A stretch of DNA of 10,864 nucleotides. It comes from an uncultured Corynebacterium sp. (GTDB lineage Bacteria; Actinomycetota; Actinomycetes; Mycobacteriales; Mycobacteriaceae). Positions 6,772 to 10,864 of the stretch are shown one piece after another. Position numbers and translations under genes: made by a program. The notes beneath the pieces are model-generated. The model saw only the letters and a list, made by a program, of their open reading frames with translations. It was not told the origin of the DNA and searched no databases. The DNA lies in the NCBI RefSeq assembly GCF_946222985.1, contig NZ_CAMIFY010000073.1, forward strand, positions 1 to 10,864. Direction: 5' to 3'. Position 1 is the stretch's first letter. Each line of letters opens with the position of its first letter.

Positions 6772-7233
6772 ATGGACACCCCCAAGGCGCTGTATCGGAA
6801 GCTGGCTCTCGCGGAGATGGTCACCTGGACCATCCTGATCATCGGGCTCGTGCTGAAATACGCGGCCGGCCTCGACGTCGCCACGAGGATCGGCGGCTCG
6901 ATCCACGGTTTCGTCTTCCTTTCCTACGCCGTGGTCACCGTCCTGGTGTGGGTCAACCAGGGTTGGTCCTTCGGTCGCGGAGTGATCGGCCTGGCGTCGG
7001 CGGTCATCCCCTACATGACCGTTCCCTTCGAACGCGCCACCGTGCGCGACGGCAAGCTCGAAGGTCCCTGGCGTTTCCGGGACACCGACGAGAAGCCGCG
7101 CACCCTGCCGGAGAAGATCCTCGCGGTCATCGTCCGCCATCCCCTGGCCTCGGCGATCGCCATCCTCGTCGCCGTCGCGATCGTCTTCACCCTGCTGCTG
7201 CAGGCCGGTCCCCCGACCGAGTGGTTCAGCTAG
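6772..7233 (+). CDS. DUF3817 family integral membrane protein
   Basis: This 153-residue membrane protein resembles the DUF3817 family, common in actinobacteria and of unknown function. The N-terminal part has the family's look: a short amphipathic start, a first membrane segment with an acidic residue (LALAEMVTWTILIIGLVLK, about 11-29), a second after GGSIHGFVFL (about 41-61), a third (about 68-86) running into the polar TVPFERATVRDG stretch, and a fourth near the C terminus (about 125-145). His45 in GSIHG and Glu15 are typical conserved polar residues. The ATG is set by the promoter 8 nt upstream; the frame is open far to the left but that part overlaps ruvC. It is read away from ruvC and followed 3 nt later by the phosphotransferase gene, so the two form an operon. 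Confidence 0.85.
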   Translation: MDTPKALYRKLALAEMVTWTILIIGLVLKYAAGLDVATRIGGSIHGFVFLSYAVVTVLVWVNQGWSFGRGVIGLASAVIPYMTVPFERATVRDGKLEGPWRFRDTDEKPRTLPEKILAVIVRHPLASAIAILVAVAIVFTLLLQAGPPTEWFS

Positions 7234-7236
7234 CGC

Positions 7237-8256
7237 GTGGACACGTCTTCACCGCGCATCGAAGCGGCGGCGTCCAACCACCGCGCCCCCGACGTCGAAG
7301 CCGCCGTCCGGGCGGCGTTCCCGGGACTGACCTGGGCTCGCACGGAGTTTCCGGAGCAGGGGCTCGACCACCACGTCGCGATTCTCGTCGGCCCCTCCGA
7401 TAACCGCCCTGCCGGAGTGACGGAGGGTTTGGAAGGCACGGAGGGTTCAGAGGGTACGGCGCGCATCGTCGCGCGCCTCGCCGTGGCCCCCGGTGTCGTG
7501 GGGCGCGCCGACGTCGAAGCCCGCATCCTCGCCGCGATCGCCGCGAATGCTCCCGCCGCACTTCCCGAGGCCCTGGCCACCGACGGCGACAGCCTCACCC
7601 TGGCCCGCCACGTTCCCGGCGTCGCGTTGACCGACGCCGTCTGGGCGGATCTCGACGATGCTTCACGACGCCGAGCCGCCGCCGACGTGGCCGCCACGCT
7701 CGATTCCGCCCACCGCCTGGACGTGGCCGATCCGGCCATCGCCGCGGCCGGGAATTCCTGGTTCTCGGTCAAGCACGGCGCGTTGACGCGCGGCGTCGAC
7801 AAGCATCTCTGTCCCGTCCTCGACGACCGCGATCGGGATGGCGTGCGCGCCATCATGGAGGAGGCGGCCGACGTGTTCCTCCACCGGCCGGTGCCGCCGC
7901 GTCTCATCCACGGCGACCTCCACGAAACGCACCTGCGGTGGGACGGCGCGGTCGGGATCATCGATTTTTCCGACATGACGCTGGCGGACCCCGCCATCGA
8001 CGTCGCGCATCTGCCGGGCATCGCCCCGGAACTGCGCGACCGCGTCGTCTCCGACCTCTCGTGCGCCGACGACGACCTCGAACGCCGCGCGGCGGTCTAC
8101 TCGCGGTGGGACGCCGTGTTCCTCATGGTCGACCACCTCACCACCGGACGGACCCCGGAAACGACTGCGCGCGCCCTGTTGGGGCGCGCGCTGGAGTCGG
8201 TGCGGGATCGTCGCCGGAGCGGTGCGGGGCACCGCGGGGACGGGACGCGGAACTAG
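7237..8256 (+). CDS. APH-fold phosphotransferase (aminoglycoside phosphotransferase/choline kinase-like), substrate unknown
   Basis: This 339-residue protein has the kinase-like fold of the aminoglycoside phosphotransferase superfamily. The catalytic loop is LIHGDLHETHLRW (223-235), with the catalytic Asp227 in HGD, and the metal-binding segment is IIDFSD (241-246), followed by DPAIDVAHL (251-259). The N-terminal lobe is less clear: LDHHVAIL and ARIVARL may be its strands, with a repeat-encoded TEGLEG/TEGSEG insert (62-73) between them. The protein is not recognisable as a named resistance enzyme; relatives phosphorylate drugs, sugars, amino alcohols or amino acids. The start is GTG, 3 nt after the DUF3817 stop and without a clear ribosome site, so reinitiation is likely. 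Its TAG stop shares the CTAG at 8253-8256 with the yebC stop on the other strand. Confidence 0.85.
   Translation: MDTSSPRIEAAASNHRAPDVEAAVRAAFPGLTWARTEFPEQGLDHHVAILVGPSDNRPAGVTEGLEGTEGSEGTARIVARLAVAPGVVGRADVEARILAAIAANAPAALPEALATDGDSLTLARHVPGVALTDAVWADLDDASRRRAAADVAATLDSAHRLDVADPAIAAAGNSWFSVKHGALTRGVDKHLCPVLDDRDRDGVRAIMEEAADVFLHRPVPPRLIHGDLHETHLRWDGAVGIIDFSDMTLADPAIDVAHLPGIAPELRDRVVSDLSCADDDLERRAAVYSRWDAVFLMVDHLTTGRTPETTARALLGRALESVRDRRRSGAGHRGDGTRN
7420..7455 (+). repeat. Two 18-bp tandem copies inside the phosphotransferase gene
   Basis: Two 18-nt units, each beginning ACGGAGGGTT (7420 and 7438), agree at 14 of 18 positions. They encode TEGLEG and TEGSEG, a short acidic, flexible insert in the N-terminal lobe. 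The reading frame is kept. Confidence 0.6.
8167..8191. terminator. Perfect 10-bp GC hairpin near the yebC/phosphotransferase convergence
   Basis: GCGCGCGCCC (8167-8176) and GGGCGCGCGC (8182-8191) pair perfectly around TGTTG. The hairpin is inside the phosphotransferase coding region and 62 nt past the yebC stop on the minus strand. Since the two genes have no spacer, it could act as terminator for yebC transcripts. No U-tract follows on either strand, so the role is uncertain. Confidence 0.3.
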
Positions 8257-9014
8257 ACGTCGAGTTCGGCGAGGACCTCGTCGGAGATGTCGGCGTTGGA
8301 GTAGACGTTCTGCACGTCGTCGGAGTCCTCCAGGGCGTCGACCAGGCGCAGGAACTTGCGCGCGCCGTCGGCGTCGAGGGCGACCTCGGTGCCGGCGCGG
8401 TAGTCCTGCTCCGCCGAGTCGTACTCGATGCCGGCGTCGACCAGGGCCGTGCGCACCGCCATCAGATCGGTGAAGGCGCTGACGACCTCGAAGTTCTCGC
8501 CCAGGTCGTTGACCTCCTCCGCGCCGGCCTCGAGGACGGCCATGAGCAGGTCGTCCTCGGTCAGCTCGGCCTCGCCGCCCTTCGGCACGACGACGACGCC
8601 CTTGCGGTCGAACATGTACGACACCGAGCCGGAATCGGCCATGTTGCCGTTCTGCTTGCTGAACGACGAACGCACGTCCGACGCCGCGCGATTGCGGTTG
8701 TCCGTCAGGCACTCGACGATGACGGCCACGCCGCCCGGGGCGTAACCCTCGTAGACGATGGTCTCCCAGTCGGAGCCGCCGGCCTCTTCGCCGGAACCGC
8801 GCTTGCGGGCGCGCTCGATGTTGTCGTTGGGGACCGAGGCCTTCTTGGCCTTGCGGATCATGTCGTCCAGCGTGGGGTTCGCCGACGGATCACCACCGCC
8901 GGTGCGCGCCGCGACCTCGATGTTCTTGATCAGCTTGGCGAATTCCTTGCCGCGCTTCGCATCGTTGGCCGCCTTCTTGTGCTTGGTGGTCGCCCACTTG
9001 GAATGGCCCGCCAT
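8253..9014 (-). CDS. yebC: YebC/PmpR family protein
   Basis: This 253-residue member of the YebC/TACO1 family is full length. The N-terminal signature GHSKWATTKHKK (3-14) is followed by the long positively charged helix region, VPNDNIERARKRGSG (61-75), the conserved YEGYAPGGVA (88-97) and NRNRAASDVR (106-115), and a C-terminal segment with LEDSDDVQNVYSNAD (228-242). The family was long annotated as transcriptional regulators. More recent work on YebC2 and mitochondrial TACO1 points to relief of ribosome stalling at proline stretches; which role applies here cannot be told from sequence. The gene follows pdxT by 93 nt and ends facing the phosphotransferase gene with a shared CTAG. AGGGAG lies 13 nt upstream of the ATG, rather far for a ribosome site. 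Confidence 0.96.
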   Translation of the reverse strand: MAGHSKWATTKHKKAANDAKRGKEFAKLIKNIEVAARTGGGDPSANPTLDDMIRKAKKASVPNDNIERARKRGSGEEAGGSDWETIVYEGYAPGGVAVIVECLTDNRNRAASDVRSSFSKQNGNMADSGSVSYMFDRKGVVVVPKGGEAELTEDDLLMAVLEAGAEEVNDLGENFEVVSAFTDLMAVRTALVDAGIEYDSAEQDYRAGTEVALDADGARKFLRLVDALEDSDDVQNVYSNADISDEVLAELDV

Positions 9015-9078
9015 CTGCTGGTCCCGACTCCCTTTTTCTCGAGGATGCCGGCGGCTCCTCCCCGGGGCCGACCGGCCG

Positions 9079-9097
9079 CGCCGGAACTGTTCCGGCG
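9079..9097 (-). other. 9-bp hairpin in the pdxT-yebC gap
   Basis: CGCCGGAAC (9079-9087) and GTTCCGGCG (9089-9097) form a perfect inverted repeat around one base; the usable RNA hairpin would be about 6-7 bp with a 5-nt loop. It starts 10 nt past the pdxT stop. It could end part of the pdxT transcript, or form the 5' end of a yebC mRNA made from the TATAAT at 9107-9112. No U-tract follows. Confidence 0.45.
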
Positions 9098-9106
9098 GTC
9101 GTGGCG

Positions 9107-9112
9107 ATTATA
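9107..9112 (-). promoter_or_regulatory. Consensus -10 (TATAAT) upstream of yebC
   Basis: A perfect TATAAT on the minus strand overlaps the last codon and stop of pdxT (GTA-TAA-T), in DNA that is otherwise about 70% G+C. Transcription would start near 9100, giving a leader of about 85 nt before the yebC ATG. The -35 region is weak (CTGGAT at 16-nt spacing). The forced VAL-STOP codons explain part of the match, so this is a candidate only. Confidence 0.45.
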
Positions 9113-9767
9113 CAGATGCGGGAGCGAGATCCAGCCCGGCGCACTCGCGCAGGAACAGGCGATGAATGCGCACGTCGCCGTCGACCTCCGGGTGGAAGCT
9201 CGTGGCCATCACCGCGCCGGCCCGCACGGCGACGATCGCGCCCGCCGCGGGGCCCTCGGGGACGGTCGCCAGCACCTCGACGCCGTCGCCGACCTCCTCG
9301 ACCCAGGGGGCGCGGATGAAGGTGGCGGGAACGTCGCCGTCGACGCCGGTGAAGTCGAGGGAGGTTTCGAAGGAATCGACCTGGCGGCCGAAGGCGTTGC
9401 GCCGCACCGTGACGTCGAGGGCGCCCAACTGCACGGCGTCCTCCCTCGTGTCGAGGACCGTCGAGGCCAGCAGGATCATTCCGGCGCAGGTGCCGTAGGC
9501 CGGCAGCCCGCCGGACAACGCCTCGCGGAGCGGATCCACGAGACCGTTGAAGCGCATGAGCTTCGACATCGTCGTCGACTCGCCGCCGGGCAGCACGAGC
9601 GCGGACAGCCCCTCGAGATGCGAGGGCAAGCGCACCTTGCGGTGGGCGACCCCCAGTTCATCGAGGACGCGGAGGTGCTCGTCGACGCCGCCCTGCAGCG
9701 CCAGCACACCGACGATCGGCTCCGATGCCGGGTCAGTCGGCGCAGTCGGCTCAGCCGGCTCAGTCAA
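9108..9767 (-). CDS. pdxT: Pyridoxal 5'-phosphate synthase glutaminase subunit PdxT
   Basis: PdxT releases ammonia from glutamine and feeds it to PdxS for PLP synthesis. The 219-residue protein carries the class I glutaminase set: VGVLALQGG at the start of the fold (19-27), the oxyanion-strand segment LPGGESTTM (59-67), the nucleophile Cys94 in YGTCAGM (91-97), and the His192/Glu194 pair in SFHPEVDGD. The core begins near residue 18. Residues 2-17 are a Pro/Glu/Thr extension (TEPAEPTAPTDPASEP) encoded by a 9-bp tandem repeat. The start is TTG at 9767-9765, supported by GGGGGAG 4 nt upstream and overlapping the tesB end by 8 nt; no other start precedes the core. It belongs to the pdxS-tesB-pdxT operon. 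Confidence 0.96.
   Translation of the reverse strand: MTEPAEPTAPTDPASEPIVGVLALQGGVDEHLRVLDELGVAHRKVRLPSHLEGLSALVLPGGESTTMSKLMRFNGLVDPLREALSGGLPAYGTCAGMILLASTVLDTREDAVQLGALDVTVRRNAFGRQVDSFETSLDFTGVDGDVPATFIRAPWVEEVGDGVEVLATVPEGPAAGAIVAVRAGAVMATSFHPEVDGDVRIHRLFLRECAGLDLAPASV
9728..9763 (-). repeat. Four tandem 9-bp units at the tesB-pdxT junction
   Basis: On the minus strand the units read CTGAGCCGG, CTGAGCCGA, CTGCGCCGA and CTGACCCGG, differing by one to three bases. They encode the TEPAEPTAPTDP-type N-terminal extension of PdxT and reach into the tesB stop codon. Being a multiple of three, copy-number change would lengthen or shorten PdxT without a frameshift. Confidence 0.75.
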
Positions 9768-10641
9768 GGTTCTCCCCCACCCGCGCGCTCGAGGCCGGAG
9801 TGAAGGGCACCGATTCCCCGCCCGGGGCCAGATGCCGGGTCAGGCCCTCCTGCGTTACGACGGCGACGAGTTCGCCCGCCCGATTGAAGATCCGGCCGTG
9901 GGTCAGGGCCCGTCCGGCATGGGCGGAAGGTGAGATCTGGTCGTAGAGCAGCCAATCGTCGGCACGGAACGGGCGCAGGAACCACATCGCGTGGTCCAGG
10001 CTCGCCTCCTGGATCTCGACGTCCGGGTGCGGGACCTTCGCCGACGACAGCAGCGTCATGTCCGACATGTACGCCAGCGTGGAGACGTGGAACGTGTCGT
10101 CGTCGGGCAACCGCTCCTTGGATCGGAACCAGACGACCTGCTGCGACGACGTGTGGGCGTTCTTCGGGAACTGCTCAGAGGGAACCACGCGGATGTCCCA
10201 GTCCGACCATTCCTCGAACAGCAGACGGCGCGCCCGCGACATCTTCGACACGTCCACGACGACGTCCTCGGGATCGGGCACCGAACGCATCGTGTCGGAA
10301 TGCTCGATGCCCTCGTCGCCGCGGCGGTGGAAGCTGGACTGCATCATGAAGATGGTCCGGCCGTCCTGCACCGCCCGCACGTGCCGATGGCAGAAGGACC
10401 GGCCGTCGCGGATGCGATCGACCAGGTACACCGTGGGAATGTGCGGGCGGCCCGGCCCGACGAAATAGGCGTGCAGCGAATGCACCGCGAACTCCTTGTC
10501 CACGGTCCGCGTCGCCGCGGCGAGCGCCTGCCCGGCGACCTGGCCGCCGAAGGTGCGCTGAAGCACCGATTCGATCACCGGACCGCGGTAGATGTCGCGG
10601 TCGATGCGTTCGAGGTCGAGGATCGCGCGAATGCCCGCCAT
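9760..10641 (-). CDS. tesB: Acyl-CoA thioesterase II (TesB family)
   Basis: This 293-residue double-hotdog thioesterase hydrolyses acyl-CoA to free acid and CoA. Evidence: the N-terminal FGGQVAGQAL (31-40) and VHSLHAYFVGPG (53-64), the RSFCHRHVRAVQDG strand (81-94), and the C-terminal hotdog with SLDHAMWFLRPF (214-225) and VVTQEGLTR (261-269). By alignment from memory with E. coli TesB, Asp216 and Gln264 correspond to catalytic Asp204 and Gln278. The Thr228 position reads SPS (237-239), a form common in actinobacterial and eukaryotic relatives. The length is normal. The ATG is 36 nt after the pdxS stop; AAGG lies 12 nt upstream, a weak ribosome site. In actinobacteria tesB regularly sits between pdxS and pdxT, though no link to PLP synthesis is known to me. 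Confidence 0.95.
   Translation of the reverse strand: MAGIRAILDLERIDRDIYRGPVIESVLQRTFGGQVAGQALAAATRTVDKEFAVHSLHAYFVGPGRPHIPTVYLVDRIRDGRSFCHRHVRAVQDGRTIFMMQSSFHRRGDEGIEHSDTMRSVPDPEDVVVDVSKMSRARRLLFEEWSDWDIRVVPSEQFPKNAHTSSQQVVWFRSKERLPDDDTFHVSTLAYMSDMTLLSSAKVPHPDVEIQEASLDHAMWFLRPFRADDWLLYDQISPSAHAGRALTHGRIFNRAGELVAVVTQEGLTRHLAPGGESVPFTPASSARVGENLD
9772..9778 (-). promoter_or_regulatory. Ribosome binding site supporting the TTG start of pdxT
   Basis: GGGGGAG, 4 nt before TTG (9767-9765), lies within the last codons of tesB. The spacing is slightly short, but no other in-frame start exists between it and the glutaminase core. Confidence 0.5.
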
Positions 10642-10677
10642 CGTCGTTGCCCGCCTTTCTCGTGGTGGCCCGTGCTC

Positions 10678-10864
10678 CTACCAGCCGCGCTCGGCGAGGC
10701 GGTGGGGCTCGGGGATCTCGTCGACGTTGATGCCGACCATGGCCTCGCCCAGACCGCGCGAGACGTCGGCGACGACCTTCGGATCGTCGTAATGCTGGGT
10801 GGCCTGGACGATCGCCTTCGCGCGCTCCGACGGATTGCCCGACTTGAAGATGCCGGAGCCGACG
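10678..10864 (-). CDS. pdxS: Pyridoxal 5'-phosphate synthase lyase subunit PdxS, C-terminal 61 residues (5' part outside the window)
   Basis: PdxS builds PLP from ribose 5-phosphate, glyceraldehyde 3-phosphate and the ammonia delivered by PdxT. Only the C terminus is present, but it is unmistakable: VGSGIFKSGNPSERA, with the phosphate-binding GSGIF, then AIVQATQHYDDP, GLGEAMVGIN and the terminal LAERGW before TAG. The catalytic lysines lie upstream of the window. The gene is followed after 36 nt by tesB and then pdxT, so both PLP synthase subunits are in one operon. Confidence 0.95.
   Translation of the reverse strand, partial: VGSGIFKSGNPSERAKAIVQATQHYDDPKVVADVSRGLGEAMVGINVDEIPEPHRLAERGW

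Noticed and set aside
6651..6884. N-terminal extension of ruvC upstream of 6650
   Set aside because: It would cross the divergent promoter region and the start of the DUF3817 gene, and RuvC proteins begin a few residues before MGIDPG.
7237..8256. Calling the APH-fold gene an antibiotic resistance gene
   Set aside because: Only the general catalytic motifs are visible. Nothing in sequence or context (no mobile element, no other resistance gene) points to a drug substrate.
8270..8280. CGAGG-A-CCTCG palindrome at the yebC 3' end
   Set aside because: It is fully explained by codons in yebC, is short, and its one-base centre makes a poor hairpin.
7663..8712. A 349-codon minus-strand frame under the phosphotransferase and yebC
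   Set aside because: It spans the convergent gene boundary out of frame with both genes and encodes Arg/Gly-rich sequence.
7938..9803. A 621-codon plus-strand frame crossing the phosphotransferase 3' end, yebC and pdxT
   Set aside because: It overlaps three well-supported genes in other frames and its protein shows no motif; it is a high-GC artefact.

Overview
The window is an ordered block of housekeeping genes from a high-G+C actinobacterium, most likely Corynebacterium or a close relative in the Mycobacteriales. This rests on the base composition (close to 70% G+C by eye), the use of TTG and GTG starts, actinobacterial versions of SecD, SecF and YajC, a DUF3817 membrane protein, and the gene order. 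From memory, the order pdxS-tesB-pdxT-yebC-ruvC-ruvA-ruvB-yajC-secD-secF-apt(-rel) matches the Mycobacterium tuberculosis and Corynebacterium chromosomes.

Layout, read in the direction of the minus strand (right to left). The 3' end of pdxS (10678-10864), then tesB (9760-10641) and pdxT (9108-9767), form a tight pyridoxal-phosphate/thioesterase group. yebC (8253-9014) follows after a 93-nt gap holding a perfect TATAAT and a 9-bp hairpin. Two plus-strand genes then interrupt the series: a DUF3817 membrane protein (6772-7233) and a kinase-like phosphotransferase of the APH fold (7237-8256). The minus-strand series resumes with ruvC-ruvA-ruvB (Holliday junction processing), yajC-secD-secF (accessory subunits of the Sec translocase), and the first 110 codons of apt (adenine salvage), which runs off the left edge.

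Because the two plus-strand genes lie between yebC and ruvC, ruvC cannot simply be read from the yebC promoter. The 121-nt divergent region 6651-6771 must hold start signals both ways. It contains a good promoter for the DUF3817 gene and a LexA/SOS-like box in front of ruvC. Three starts (yajC, ruvB, DUF3817) have a TANNNT hexamer exactly 8 nt before the ATG and poor or ambiguous ribosome binding sites. This is the arrangement expected for leaderless mRNAs, which are common in this group.

I see no mobile element, CRISPR array, rRNA or tRNA gene, or integration site, and no convincing undescribed multi-gene system. The items worth a second look are the inverted DUF3817-phosphotransferase pair of unknown role, the candidate regulatory sites around ruvC, yebC and yajC, short tandem repeats inside two genes, and several GC-rich hairpins lacking U-tracts. 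All intergenic stretches are shorter than 170 nt.
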